Positions 45,685 to 56,000 of a stretch of 64,000 nt of DNA are shown piece by piece. Origin of the DNA: Limibacter armeniacum (GTDB lineage Bacteria; Bacteroidota; Bacteroidia; Cytophagales; Flammeovirgaceae); contig NZ_JBAJNO010000009.1 of the NCBI RefSeq assembly GCF_036880985.1, positions 1,984,001 to 2,048,000 of the forward strand. The letters run 5' to 3'. Positions within the stretch are counted from its first letter, which is position 1. Every line of letters starts with the position of its first letter. A program made the translations under genes and the position numbers. Below the pieces are notes generated by a model that worked only from the letters and a program-made list of their open reading frames with translations, did no database searches and was not told where the DNA came from.

Positions 45685-46410
45685 ATGAAACTAGATATAC
45701 TTGTACTTGTTGCACACCCTGATGATGCAGAACTCGCATGCTCAGGTACTATTCTGAAAGCCATTTCACAAGGTCACAAAGTGGGTATTGTGGACTATAC
45801 AAAAGGTGAAATGGGCACGCGTGGCACTCCTGAAATCAGGATGCAGGAAGCCGCTGACTCTGCGAAGATCTTGGGGCTGCATGCAAGAGAAAATCTTGGT
45901 TTTTCGGATGTATTCTTTACCAACGACAAAGCGCACCAGCTTGAGGTTGCCAAGATTATCCGTAAATACCGTCCTGATATTGTCATTACCAATGCGATAG
46001 AAGACCGCCACCCTGATCATGGCAAAGCATCCCAACTGACAGTGGATGCCTGCTTTATTAGTGGCTTGAAAATGGTCAAAACAGAACTTGACGGTAAAGC
46101 GCAAGAAGCTTGGAGACCAAAAAACATATTCCATATCATCCAAAGCACTTATCTCGCCCCAGACTTTGTCATTGATGTAACAGACTTCTGGGAAGGAAAA
46201 GAGGCTTCCATTAGGGCTTTTAAATCTCAGTTCCATACAGGCTCTTCGGAAAGCGACAAAGGCGACCAAACCTTTATTTCCTCTCCTGAATTTATGGAAT
46301 TCATTAAGTCGAGAGCCCGAGAGTATGGTCAACATGTAGGAGCCAAATATGCGGAAGGTTTCACAAAGGCAAGCCCTATCATTGTCAATGACCTTTTTGA
46401 CCTTGTGTAA
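45685..46410 (+). CDS. bshB1: Bacillithiol biosynthesis deacetylase BshB1 (PIG-L family)
   Basis: 241 residues of the LmbE/PIG-L zinc deacetylase fold. Metal and catalytic motifs: AHPDDAE (His11, Asp13, Asp14) and RHPDHGK (His109-His112). The GEMGTRGTPEIRMQEAADSAKILG stretch is typical of BshB1. The enzyme removes the acetyl group from N-acetylglucosaminyl-malate, the second step of bacillithiol synthesis. The other genes (bshA, bshC) are not in the window. It follows the TolC gene by 114 nt with its own -7 box and ends in a perfect hairpin. Confidence 0.95.
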   Translation: MKLDILVLVAHPDDAELACSGTILKAISQGHKVGIVDYTKGEMGTRGTPEIRMQEAADSAKILGLHARENLGFSDVFFTNDKAHQLEVAKIIRKYRPDIVITNAIEDRHPDHGKASQLTVDACFISGLKMVKTELDGKAQEAWRPKNIFHIIQSTYLAPDFVIDVTDFWEGKEASIRAFKSQFHTGSSESDKGDQTFISSPEFMEFIKSRAREYGQHVGAKYAEGFTKASPIIVNDLFDLV

Positions 46411-46433
46411 GGCAAGCAAATAAGGTTTGTATT

Positions 46434-46480
46434 AAGCCCATTGAATAAGAAACTATATCTTATTCAATGGGCTTTTTATT
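46434..46480 (+). terminator. Terminator of bshB1
   Basis: Perfect 17-bp stem AAGCCCATTGAATAAGA with its complement, 7-nt loop, then a T-rich tail. Confidence 0.92.
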
Positions 46481-46537
46481 TAATAGGATGATGCTATATT
46501 CGAACGCTATTACTAAAACCCATATCTATTTTTTTAC

Positions 46538-47185
46538 ATGAATTACTATAGCCTTTTTTTCAATAATATTTTTCTCATATCAACATTCATTTTTTGTGCT
46601 TTATACCTCATTATCCATACTATTATTTTCTTAATAATTGCTTATTCTAACTGGACGTATCATGCCTTCAACCAATTCAGGACTTTCAGATGGTTTAACC
46701 TCACTTTTAAACGTTTTTTTATAACTGCATCACTTCTGAATTTGCTATTCTCCGTTACTAATCGGCTTATCTCAAATAGTGAATGGGTACATTTTGATAG
46801 AAATTCCTTCAATCAAAAGAGAATGGAAAAAGGGATTCCACCTTTATCCCCTACTTTAATTTTGGAAAGAAAAAACACTTCGAGTGCTTACTGGAGTGAA
46901 AATCACTATTGGAGATACAACACTGAACGGAAAGGTGTATTCCATACTTCAAAACATGTTTCCTATTTATTCTTTGGAAGCCCTTTAGAGGAAACCGATA
47001 CTTATATAAACACCGACACCAAAGCCTCTTTTAAAATTCGGAATGGGTATGAAAATATCTTTACTTCTCACTTCACTACTTATTTTTTAATTAGCAATGG
47101 TATAGAAAAGGAAATATCAGCAGAAGAAGGTCTTGCTTTGATCAAAGAATGGAATATACAACTAGGCAAGCAGGTAGTAGATTAA
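46538..47185 (+). CDS. AT-rich membrane protein, unknown function
   Basis: 215 residues; not recognised. One or two hydrophobic helices at the start (about 8-37, FLISTFIFCALYLIIHTIIFLIIAY) and perhaps another near 62-72, then a soluble part rich in aromatic residues, Asn and Ser. Base composition is visibly more AT-rich than the neighbours, and codons such as TTT, TTA and ATT dominate, which could mean recent acquisition. Flanked on both sides by strong terminators, so it is a separate unit. Confidence 0.6.
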   Translation: MNYYSLFFNNIFLISTFIFCALYLIIHTIIFLIIAYSNWTYHAFNQFRTFRWFNLTFKRFFITASLLNLLFSVTNRLISNSEWVHFDRNSFNQKRMEKGIPPLSPTLILERKNTSSAYWSENHYWRYNTERKGVFHTSKHVSYLFFGSPLEETDTYINTDTKASFKIRNGYENIFTSHFTTYFLISNGIEKEISAEEGLALIKEWNIQLGKQVVD

Positions 47186-47190
47186 CTACA

Positions 47191-47225
47191 AAAAAAGCAC
47201 TTTAAGGTTTCCCCTAAAGTGCTTT
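47191..47225. terminator. Bidirectional terminator between the orphan membrane gene and the 500-residue gene
   Basis: Perfect 11-bp stem AAAGCACTTTA/TAAAGTGCTTT with a 10-nt loop and an A-run on the left, which gives a T-run for the minus strand. Confidence 0.85.
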
Positions 47226-47247
47226 CGTATATCTTATGTCTAAAGGC

Positions 47248-48750
47248 TTACTTTACCTTCATCATTGCACGCTGTCTAGCACGGTTGTCTTCACGCTTAC
47301 GCTGCTCAATCAAGTATTTCTCTTCTAAAGAGCAAGGGTAATCAAACAGGCAGTTACGCTTGATGGCTTCCACTACCAAACCAGGTACCATTTCCTCCCA
47401 CCTTTCATCACCACTCTTGATCATTTCCAATACATGATCTGAGATGATATGCAGATGCTCAGTCTTGCAACCTTCTAAGTTTTCGATCTTACCACTCTCT
47501 TCCAAGAACTCATATAACTTACGCAGCTTGGTATCCATATCGATATCTTTACCTGTAATCAGCTCATGGTTTTCCAAGTGTTCACGGTGCAAAGATGGAT
47601 ATACATACAACTTTATGTTACGGCCAAACAGGAAACCAAATGCCTCCATAATGCCACCTTTCAAGTGACTGTAATATTCCTCATTGAAGATGTATTCCAA
47701 ATTGTACACACCTAGAGCCACACCAATCTTGCGACCACGGGTATATCTTGAAAGGAAATTAGTTAGGCGGTAATATTCTGAGTAGTTGGAGATGAGTACT
47801 GTATGACCAAGGGAGCAGAGGAGGTCTACACGGTCGAGGAAGTCTTTTTCGTTTTTCTGGTTATTTTCTGACACACGAAGGTTGGATAGTGTCAGCTCTG
47901 CGATAGTCACAATGTTGTCTTCTTCAACATCCGGTTCACTTTTGAACTGTTCATAACTTCGTTCAAGCATATCCACATTTACGTGGGTGATTGGTCTGAA
48001 GCGTCCTCTAAGTACCAGAATATTCTTTTTATAAAGTACATCCGCAGGAAGTAACACCTTACCATCCGGTCCAAACATCGTGGCTTTTGACAAGCCCATT
48101 CTTACGAGTTTCAAACTCATCAGGCGGTTATCCACATCTTCAAAGTCCGGTCCGGAGATCATGAAGAAGTCCACCGTTACATCGTGCACTGTCAAGCCAT
48201 CCAGCAGTGAATGGATAAATGTATCCATATCATCATGGTAATAGAAACAAGAATAAATAAGGTTTACTCCTATCGTACCGATTACCATTTGCTGTACCCT
48301 CGGGTTCGGATCTTTCATCTTGACGTGGATCACACATTCATTCGGAAGGCTCTCCGGTGTCAGCTGGAAACGAACTCCCATCCATCCATGACCGTCATTG
48401 GTACGGTTGAAGTTGATTTGCTCGATTGTGTTAGCAAACGCAAAAAAGCGTGTTGTCTTTGCTCTTTCAGGTAACCTTGCACCTAACAGACGGTATTCCT
48501 TATTGAGCATCTTCTCTACCCGGCTTTGGCATACGTACCGTTTGCTCTTTTCCGGGCCGTAGATTGCGTCACTGAAAGACATGTCATAAGCCGACATAGT
48601 CTTGGCAATTGTTCCCGATGCCCCGCCAGCTTTAAAGAAGTGCGCAGCTACTTCCTGCCCCGCACCAATTTCTGCCAACGAACCGTAAATACCATTATCA
48701 AGATTAATTTTAAGCGCCTTGTCTCTGGTCGCTAGTCTTGTGAATTCCAT
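47248..48750 (-). CDS. Conserved bacterial protein of unknown function (about 500 residues)
   Basis: 500 residues with no signal peptide or membrane helix. I recognise the opening pattern (FTRLATRDKALKINLDNGIYGSLAEIGAGQEVAAHFF, split here as LATRDKALKINLD then GSLAEIGAGQEV) as that of a large uncharacterised family, often misnamed in databases as TonB receptor or adenylyltransferase; nothing in it looks like a beta-barrel. Other conserved-looking blocks: GGASGTIAKTMSAYDMSFSD, DGHGWMGVRFQL, HVKMKDPN, VIGTIGVNLIY and NILVLRGRFRPITHVNVDML. The C-terminus is charged and helical. Function unknown. A perfect Bacteroidota promoter lies about 250 bp upstream. Confidence 0.85.
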   Translation of the reverse strand: MEFTRLATRDKALKINLDNGIYGSLAEIGAGQEVAAHFFKAGGASGTIAKTMSAYDMSFSDAIYGPEKSKRYVCQSRVEKMLNKEYRLLGARLPERAKTTRFFAFANTIEQINFNRTNDGHGWMGVRFQLTPESLPNECVIHVKMKDPNPRVQQMVIGTIGVNLIYSCFYYHDDMDTFIHSLLDGLTVHDVTVDFFMISGPDFEDVDNRLMSLKLVRMGLSKATMFGPDGKVLLPADVLYKKNILVLRGRFRPITHVNVDMLERSYEQFKSEPDVEEDNIVTIAELTLSNLRVSENNQKNEKDFLDRVDLLCSLGHTVLISNYSEYYRLTNFLSRYTRGRKIGVALGVYNLEYIFNEEYYSHLKGGIMEAFGFLFGRNIKLYVYPSLHREHLENHELITGKDIDMDTKLRKLYEFLEESGKIENLEGCKTEHLHIISDHVLEMIKSGDERWEEMVPGLVVEAIKRNCLFDYPCSLEEKYLIEQRKREDNRARQRAMMKVK

Positions 48751-49001
48751 GATAAAGAAGGACGAAATTATTTAGTTTATGTCTGATGCCTGCACTATTG
48801 TCATTATTTTTCATACTGATATACATGCCTGCACCTATAATGTTTTTGATTTGAATCTCTCTACTCTGGTATCAGAACAGCCTCGATGACTATTTTAGTA
48901 TTTAGGGCAAAAGAATCAATTAATTCACTCACTCCCAACTTAATACTATTTCGTCACATCCAAAGACTCTTCCAATACTATCTTACCATAACAACTACCT
49001 T

Positions 49002-49034
49002 CAAAAATAATGGTTAGGTATTTCGAGCGCAAAA
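49002..49034 (-). promoter_or_regulatory. Full-consensus promoter of the 500-residue gene
   Basis: On the minus strand TTTTG, exactly 20 bp, then TATTTTTG: a perfect match to TTTG-N20-TAnnTTTG, the best in the window. Confidence 0.65.
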
Positions 49035-49194
49035 TTAAACCTAAATGGTAATAATCACGCTTTTTTTGTAAAAAGAAGTAATTACATTTTTCATAGCCCC
49101 TAATTTTTAGGTATCGCCCAAAATTTAAGGAACATTATACATTTCCGACAGTTAAAGACAAAAATAAATACACTCACCTCTCAGGCATATATCG

Positions 49195-49202
49195 TATATT
49201 TG
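49195..49202 (+). promoter_or_regulatory. -7 box of the aldehyde dehydrogenase gene
   Basis: A perfect TATATTTG ending 66 bp before ATG 49269. The in-frame TTG codon at 49200 lies inside this box, which is the reason for choosing the later start. Confidence 0.5.
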
Positions 49203-49268
49203 CTATTTGAGGGAGACTTTGTCTCATCTGGCACGAACACACGACAGACAAACTATCTGAACATACAA

Positions 49269-50615
49269 ATGGAATTCCAAAGCATTAATCCGGCCAATGG
49301 AAAGGTAATCGCCCAGTACAAAGGCCTAAATCCTGCTGAAGTGAAAGAAAAAATCAGCTTGAGTGAAAAAGCATTTCAGCAATGGAAATGGACCTCTTTC
49401 ACCAGTAGGGCTACTGTACTAAAAAAGGCTGCTCAACTACTCCTTGAACGTAAAGAGCAATATGCTGCACTCATTACGGATGAGATGGGTAAGCTACCTT
49501 ATGAAGCAGTTGCTGAAATAGAAAAAAGTGCTTTGGTCTGTAACTACTACGCCGACCATGCTGAAGAAATCCTTCAGGATGAAGTCATCGCTTCACGATT
49601 TTCCAGAAGCATTGTCAACTATTCACCTCTTGGTGCCATTCTGGAAATCATGCCTTGGAACTTTCCCTTTTGGCAAGTATTCCGTTTTTCAGCCCCCGCA
49701 TTGATGGCGGGTAATGTCTTACTCCTAAAGCATGCGCCCAATGTTTTTGGTGCTGCTGTTGCAATTGAAGAATTACTAATAGAAGCGGGACTTCCTGAAC
49801 ATGTCTTTCAAAACCTGATTATTGATACTGATCAGGTAGAAGAGGTATTGGCAGCTCCGATTGTACAAGGTATAGCCTTGACCGGTAGTGAGCGTGCAGG
49901 TGCCGCTGTAGCGTCACTCGCAGGGAAGCATATCAAGAAATCAATTCTAGAGTTAGGCGGAAGTGATCCTTTTATTGTACTCCAAGATGCTGATATTGAT
50001 ATTGCCGCAACTGCTGCTGTCCAATCCAGAATGGGTAACGCAGGACAGGCATGTACTTCAGCCAAGAGATTTATAGTCGCCAAAGAAATCCTAGAACCCT
50101 TTACTGATGCCATCATGGACAAAATCTCCAATATGGCAACTCAGGCCAATGGTAAGCAGGTTGCCTATATGGCAAGACCTGATTTGGCTGACAACCTACA
50201 ACGCCAAATGCTTTCCTCCATTGAAATGGGTGCCCAATTGTTACACGGAGGAGAACGAAGCGGCAACTATTTCCCTCCAACCGTACTGACCAATGTATCA
50301 CCCGGCATGCCTGTATTTGAAGAAGAAACATTCGGTCCATTGCTGTGCATCATTGAAGCTGAAGACGAACAGGATGCTGTAAGGCTTGCCAACAGCTCAC
50401 GCTACGGACTCGGAGCTTCTATCTGGACCAAGGATGAGACGAAAGGATTTCAACTTGCCAGTATGGTAGAAGCCGGTACGATCAGCGTTAACCATATTGT
50501 AAAGTCAGATCCAAGACTACCTTTTGGAGGAACTAAAAAGTCTGGCTACGGAAGGGAGCTTTCAGCTTATGGAATTAAGGAGTTTGTGAATATAAAAACT
50601 ATGGTGGTGGGTTAA
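49269..50615 (+). CDS. NAD(P)-dependent succinate-semialdehyde-type dehydrogenase
   Basis: 448 residues of the aldehyde dehydrogenase superfamily. Start 49269 gives the usual MEFQSINPANG opening. Key motifs: MPWNFPFWQVFR (substrate and cofactor loop), TGSERAG (cofactor), LELGGSDPF with the general-base Glu, GNAGQACTSAKR with the nucleophilic Cys, EEETFGPL, and the end LPFGGTKKSGYGRE. The combination fits succinate-semialdehyde dehydrogenase of the shorter GabD type, which oxidises the aldehyde to succinate. Substrate is inferred from family; related semialdehydes are possible. Monocistronic. Confidence 0.9.
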   Translation: MEFQSINPANGKVIAQYKGLNPAEVKEKISLSEKAFQQWKWTSFTSRATVLKKAAQLLLERKEQYAALITDEMGKLPYEAVAEIEKSALVCNYYADHAEEILQDEVIASRFSRSIVNYSPLGAILEIMPWNFPFWQVFRFSAPALMAGNVLLLKHAPNVFGAAVAIEELLIEAGLPEHVFQNLIIDTDQVEEVLAAPIVQGIALTGSERAGAAVASLAGKHIKKSILELGGSDPFIVLQDADIDIAATAAVQSRMGNAGQACTSAKRFIVAKEILEPFTDAIMDKISNMATQANGKQVAYMARPDLADNLQRQMLSSIEMGAQLLHGGERSGNYFPPTVLTNVSPGMPVFEEETFGPLLCIIEAEDEQDAVRLANSSRYGLGASIWTKDETKGFQLASMVEAGTISVNHIVKSDPRLPFGGTKKSGYGRELSAYGIKEFVNIKTMVVG

Positions 50616-50626
50616 TTTCTACTACT

Positions 50627-50663
50627 AAAAAGCCATCAGGAGCGACTTTCCTGATGGCTTTTT
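50627..50663. terminator. Bidirectional terminator after the dehydrogenase gene
   Basis: Perfect 15-bp stem AAAAAGCCATCAGGA with its complement, 7-nt loop; serves both convergent genes. Confidence 0.92.
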
Positions 50664-50665
50664 AA

Positions 50666-51394
50666 TTATTGGTTTTTCGTACTTCCTTTCAACTGATTAT
50701 AGTGACTAATGATTGCGACCAACTCATGGTCATTACCAAAACTCAACTTTTTCTTTTTAATATAACTTTCCATCTCTTTCTCTAAAGAGCCAAAAAACGC
50801 TAACATCTTCTTTTTACTCTTTTTTACTTCAAGCAGTTCTTCCCCTACTGCTAGGTAATTGGTCTTATAAGTAACAATCTCAGATTTGACTGCATCAGGA
50901 TGTTGTTGAGTCAGCATATTGTCACGAGTCACCTTTTTAAGTTTATAAAGCTTATAAGCTGACATTTCTCCTTCAGTTAATACCTGCGCCAACTTATTGA
51001 CCAATGGAACACCTTCTAGACTATATCCATCCAGTACCCTAAAATACTGTTTCGTTCCATCTTTCAATGTCCACTCAAATGACTCAATCTGCTTTGGAGA
51101 TGCTACTTTGACTTCATCTTCCACTTTAATTTCCAACTCATCATCTTCCAAGTGATAACGTAAAGGATAACCTACTACCTGTTCTCCTTTTGAAAAATTG
51201 ACAGTTCCTACATACCATTCAGGCTCAATAAAGTAATGTCCTTCTGTTTTGACATCTGCTTTTTTAGACCTGATTTTCATTAAGGCAGGGTTTGTAAGGC
51301 TTCCTCTAATAATTGGTGTATTAATCTGTCCATATGAATAAGTACAAAAAACAACAGTCATTAGCGTAAGTAAGTATCTTGTTAAGTTCTTCAT
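50666..51394 (-). CDS. Secreted protein of unknown function
   Basis: 242 residues with a signal peptide (1-22, CTYSYGQ). The first two-thirds look beta-rich (VGYPLRYHLEDDELEIKVEDEVKVA) and the last third is lysine-rich and helical (YIKKKKLSFGNDHELVAIISHYNQL). Small secreted proteins with this layout are frequent in Cytophagales and have no known function. It follows the terminator of the third SusC-SusD operon, so it is probably transcribed separately. Confidence 0.65.
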   Translation of the reverse strand: MKNLTRYLLTLMTVVFCTYSYGQINTPIIRGSLTNPALMKIRSKKADVKTEGHYFIEPEWYVGTVNFSKGEQVVGYPLRYHLEDDELEIKVEDEVKVASPKQIESFEWTLKDGTKQYFRVLDGYSLEGVPLVNKLAQVLTEGEMSAYKLYKLKKVTRDNMLTQQHPDAVKSEIVTYKTNYLAVGEELLEVKKSKKKMLAFFGSLEKEMESYIKKKKLSFGNDHELVAIISHYNQLKGSTKNQ

Positions 51395-51414
51395 TTGATA
51401 TTTTGGGTTAAAGT

Positions 51415-51446
51415 AAAAAAACCGGACCTCTAAAAGAGATCCGGTT
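51415..51446 (-). terminator. Terminator of the third SusC-SusD operon
   Basis: On the minus strand: stem AACCGGA-TCTCT with AGAG-G-TCCGGTT (one internal mismatch), 3-nt loop, then a T-run (A-run on the plus strand). It lies 20 nt after the SusD stop codon. Confidence 0.88.
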
Positions 51447-51466
51447 CTATATATAAAAGCTAACGC

Positions 51467-52960
51467 TTAGTCAATATCCCACCACAATTTAGTGTTATAA
51501 TCGTTACCGCCATTCATTTCAATACCTGTTGCAAGGTTTTCTCCGTTCAAGTCAAACTCGTTCTGAGCATAAACCCTTCTTGCCGGAATTGTTCTACCTT
51601 CAGATGCATTTGGTGATGGTGCGAGAGCAGGGAAGTTAGTTCTTCTTTGCTCAGCCCATGCCTGAAGACCTTGCATATAGAATGCTACCCACTTCTGCTC
51701 ATGGATTGATTCCTCCCAATTCGCATCATCATAAGGGATATACGTTAAGTAGTCATCTAATTCAGCCTCTGTTATCCCTGTATTATACTGAGTAATTGCT
51801 GCTTTCACCGCTGTGTTATAGTGATCTTCTGCATTACCAGAAACCCATCCACGTTTTACAGCTTCAGCCATCAGGAATTCTACCTCAGCATAATCCATCA
51901 GTACAAATGGAGATGTAGCACTTACAAAATCCTTACCTGGGAAAGAATATTGGTCCAATGCATCACCAGTTACTTCACCTTGCGCATTACCATACGGCAT
52001 ACCAGCATAAATACTACCTGAAGCAGATGGTTGTGCGTAGTAAGTTAACCTTGGGTCATCCATCATCATAGTAGCATCACTTGGATTAACTACATCCTTC
52101 AGTTTACTCATCAAACGATCTGACACATAATAATCACGACGTCCTTGTAGTGTAATCCACTGATAGTATGGGTTTGAGTTAGCAGCAGCTGCATCATAAA
52201 CCAGTTGTGCATTGTCCGCATTTGATGCAATAGCATCTGCAGCAGCAGCAGCAAAGTAAGCTTTGGCATCAAAATCAGCACCTGATGCTTCAGCAGCTCT
52301 CATTGCTATTCTCATAATGAGTGAGTTGGCAAACTTTTTCCATTTTGTCATATCACCACCAAAGATGATATCCCCCTCAATAGCAGTACCTGTATCAATC
52401 ATATCAACAGATGCAGACAAAGTCTCCAAAATACCTTTATAGATCTCTTTTTGGCTATCATATTTAGGCTTAAATACCTCATTACCTTTCAGTGCTTCAG
52501 AGTAAGGAACTGCGCCCCAAATATCCGTTACATTGTGGAATGCCCATGATTGCAAAATCTTGGCTACTGCGATCTGGTTCTCATTACTACCAGATGCTTG
52601 TGCATCAACAAGTGTCGTCTCATCGGTATTCAGCTGGATAATTTGCTCAAGATCATTCAAGCCTCCAGTATAGAAAGAATAAAAACTTGATTCAACTGTC
52701 TGATAGTTTGACACATCTGTATAAGAACCTGCTGACAGTAACTGAGCATAGTGGTTACCGAAATCACTGAAAGAAGCAATAGACATATCAAACAGTAAGT
52801 CCACCAAACTTTTTTGCGACTGAGTCAACAAGTAAGATGTTGGTGTTTTTGCAGGCTTCGTAGGGTCCACGTTCATCTCTTCGAAATGATCGCAAGCTGA
52901 TACTGACAACAGGAGTGACCCTGCTACCAATACCTTTTTGATATTATTTATAGTCATCAT
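51467..52960 (-). CDS. SusD/RagB-family outer-membrane lipoprotein
   Basis: 497 residues; lipobox SVSAC with Cys23. SusD-like_2 features: CDHFEEMNVDPTKPAK at the mature start, DIWGAVPYSEALKGNEVFKPKYDSQKEIY, WKKFANSLIMRIAMR, and QGLQAWAEQRRTNFP with a late IPARRVYAQNEFDLNG. It closely parallels the SusD at 10123-11631 in motif order and ends in a similar WWDI/WWDV segment. Located 85 nt after its SusC. Confidence 0.95.
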   Translation of the reverse strand: MMTINNIKKVLVAGSLLLSVSACDHFEEMNVDPTKPAKTPTSYLLTQSQKSLVDLLFDMSIASFSDFGNHYAQLLSAGSYTDVSNYQTVESSFYSFYTGGLNDLEQIIQLNTDETTLVDAQASGSNENQIAVAKILQSWAFHNVTDIWGAVPYSEALKGNEVFKPKYDSQKEIYKGILETLSASVDMIDTGTAIEGDIIFGGDMTKWKKFANSLIMRIAMRAAEASGADFDAKAYFAAAAADAIASNADNAQLVYDAAAANSNPYYQWITLQGRRDYYVSDRLMSKLKDVVNPSDATMMMDDPRLTYYAQPSASGSIYAGMPYGNAQGEVTGDALDQYSFPGKDFVSATSPFVLMDYAEVEFLMAEAVKRGWVSGNAEDHYNTAVKAAITQYNTGITEAELDDYLTYIPYDDANWEESIHEQKWVAFYMQGLQAWAEQRRTNFPALAPSPNASEGRTIPARRVYAQNEFDLNGENLATGIEMNGGNDYNTKLWWDID

Positions 52961-53045
52961 GTATTTCGTTATCTAAATAAGTTAGAAATTCTAGTGGTTG
53001 GAGGACTAAAACTAGCCCTCCCTCCAATTCAATTAATTCAAACAA

Positions 53046-56000
53046 TTAGAATTTCAGGTTTACATTGAAACCAATAGATCTTGTTGAAGGAATCTGACCA
53101 TTCTCAAAACCTTGAATATTAGAGGCTCCAAGAGTTGCTTCAGGATCAATGTTTGGTGCATTACTATGGATCAACCACAGGTTTCTACCTACTACTGCAA
53201 CAGATACTGCTTGGAATGGCGTATTTGAAATCAGTTGCTTAGGCAATGCATATGAAAGAGATACCTCTCTCAGTTTCACATAAGAAGCATCATACAGGTA
53301 GTTTTCTCTTCTAGTAGCTAAAGATTTGAAGTACGCTTTTGCATCAACATATCTAACTACATCATTACCATCTTCATCAACTCCTTCTATCTTCACACCA
53401 CCACCGTCTGCAATAGCATCTCTCACATTCTGACCTTTATCATTAATAACTGCTGTGCTTTCTAGAAGGCCCGAGTACTCACCGTAACGGTTAGTAACTG
53501 AATACACTAAGCCTCCTTTTTGAAAGTCAATCAATGCATTCAATTGAATACCTTTGTATGAGAATGAGTTAGAGATACCACCTGTGAAGTCTGGCAAGTA
53601 TGTACCATATGTGTTATTAGTAGTTCTAGCATATAAAGCTTTACTCTCATCTTCAACCCCATCTTCATCTACACTCAAATCAATGATTCTCTTACCATTT
53701 GATGGGTGATCAACTGGGTTGCCATCAGCATCAGTTGCCTGGAAGTAATCAAATCCATCTGTCACAAAAGTACCATAAGGAGAACCTACTTTCGCATTAA
53801 TTGAAGGCCCCCAGCTACCAAGCACGATGTTATCTAGGTCTTGATACAGTTCAACTACTTCGTTTTTGTTCTTAGCATAGTTAATTGTCACTCCCCACTT
53901 AAAGTCAGGAGTTTCAATCGGTGTAGCACTGATTGATGCCTCAATACCTTTGTTCGTTACCAAACCAGCATTTACCCATGCATCAGAATACCCTGTTGCA
54001 CCTGATACTGAAAGAGGAATAATTTGGTCACGAGAAGCACGGTCATAGTAAGCAATATCAAAACCAGCTCTACCACTTAAGAAACGCATATCCAAACCAA
54101 ACTCTATTTCTTCTGTAATTTCTGGTTTCAAGAAAGGATTCAGGATTTCATTTGGTGTGTATACCATAGGGTTATTACCGAATGGGTTATTAGCACCAAA
54201 CACTTTATACAGTCTGTATGCATCTGTATCGTTACCTGTCATACCCCAGTTTGCTCTTACCTTACCGAATGAAATGATATCAGTGTCAAGTAATTCAGAG
54301 AACACAAATGAAGTGGAAACTGCCGGATAAGATACTGTATTGTTGTCTACTGGAAGTGTAGAGAACCAGTCCTGTCTGAACGATGCATCCACATATAGCA
54401 TATGCTTATAACCAAATGATGCAGTTGCATACAGCGAGTTTACTTGCTTTTCTTTGAATGAGTCCGTCAATGTAGGACGGTCTTTAGAGCCATCCATATT
54501 GAAATAGTTCGGTACTGTCAGACCACCTTCTGTTGCCATTGCGTTCTTGTGGTATTGGTTGGTACGAATGTTTGCACCCAAGTTCGCTGAAAGAGAAAGG
54601 TCATTTGTCAGATCTTTGTTAAACTGCAGTAATGCCTCATAGTTGTTTTCCATCTCTGTGATTACATCCTCACTGTAACGATCAAGTACTAGTGAACCTG
54701 TAGCAATTCTATCTTCAATTCTCATAGTGTAGAAGTCAGTTCTACCAATTGCCGAAAGTTTCAAGTAGTCATTGATCTCATATGTCAAACCTACATTACC
54801 GTATACACGATCTCTCCAGTCCTCTGTATAGTTCTTATTGATCACCCAATAAGGGTTATCCCAATAAGCAGGCTGTGAGTTTGTTGGACCTTGAATATTC
54901 CAAGATCTTGCATCACCTGTCGGTCCTTCATAGTTATTTTTCAGGCGATCAAAATCCAATTGACGTTGGAACCACTGGTTAAAGTTAGTTACCACATTAC
55001 GTCCTTGGTAGAAGTCATAACCATTTCTTGGTCTTCCATATGCATGCTGAGCCAAATAGTTCATACTTACATTGGCAGTCAGCTTATCACTCAACTTCTG
55101 GTTACCATTGAAGCTAATCGTGTTCTTATTTAGCGTTGAACCTGGGAATGTACCTTGTACATTCATATTCGTCAGTGAAAGTCTGAATGACCCTTTATCT
55201 GAACTACCTGTTAGCGCTACGTTGTTTGTAGCTGTTACACCAGTCTCAAAGAAGCTTCTTACATTGTCAGGGTTAGCCTCAAATGGTCTTAGTTCCCCAA
55301 AGTTTTCACCTTCAAACCAGCTATCCCAGTGTCTTACCAAAGTACCGTCCATCTTAGGACCCCAGCTTTCATCCGCACCATAGTCTACTAACTTTTGACC
55401 ATCAAAGGCTGACCATTCAGCAGGGTGTTGTTCTGGGTCAAATTTAAATGTAGAGAACTCTTGAGAGTAACCACCACCATATACGTTTTGGTAGCTTGGC
55501 ATAATATATACCTTGTCGAAAGTCACGTTAGAGTTTACCTCAACACCGATACCTTTCTTACCACTGCCCTTTTTAGTTGTAATCATAATTACACCATTGG
55601 CAGCTCTAGAACCATAAAGTGCTGAAGCCGAAGCACCTTTCAGTACTGTTACTGATTCTATATCATCAGCATTCAAGTCAGCTGCAGCATTACCATAGTC
55701 AAAACCACCTGAACCTACAGCCTGATCACCATCAGAAAATGATCTGTTAGAGATAGGGGTTCCATCAATTACAAATAAAGGTTGGTTATTACCCATGATA
55801 GATGAAATACCACGGATATTGATATTTGCAGAACCACCAATGTTACCAGAAGCTCCTTTAATTTGTACACCAGCAACTTTACCATTTAGTGAGTTAATAA
55901 CGTTCTGGTCTTTCACCTGCTGGAGTCCTTCTCCCCCAACTTTCTGAACAGCGTATCCTAAAGAACGCTCGTCTCTTGATATACCTAAAGCTGTTACCAC

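Larger units (their letters stand above)
48751..49268. other. Divergent intergenic region with promoters on both strands
   Basis: 518 bp, AT-rich, between the 500-residue gene (minus) and the dehydrogenase (plus). It contains one full promoter on each side (49002-49034 minus; -7 box 49195-49202 plus). The minus-strand leader would be about 245 nt. Nothing else was recognised. Confidence 0.6.

Noticed and set aside
45766-46419. 217-codon minus-strand frame opposite bshB1
   Set aside because: It lies wholly antisense to a clear PIG-L deacetylase gene, has no domain pattern, and follows the codon structure of the plus-strand gene.
47248-48750. TonB-dependent receptor annotation for the 500-residue protein
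   Set aside because: There is no signal peptide, plug motif, or terminal aromatic beta-strand; the name used in some databases is not supported by the sequence.
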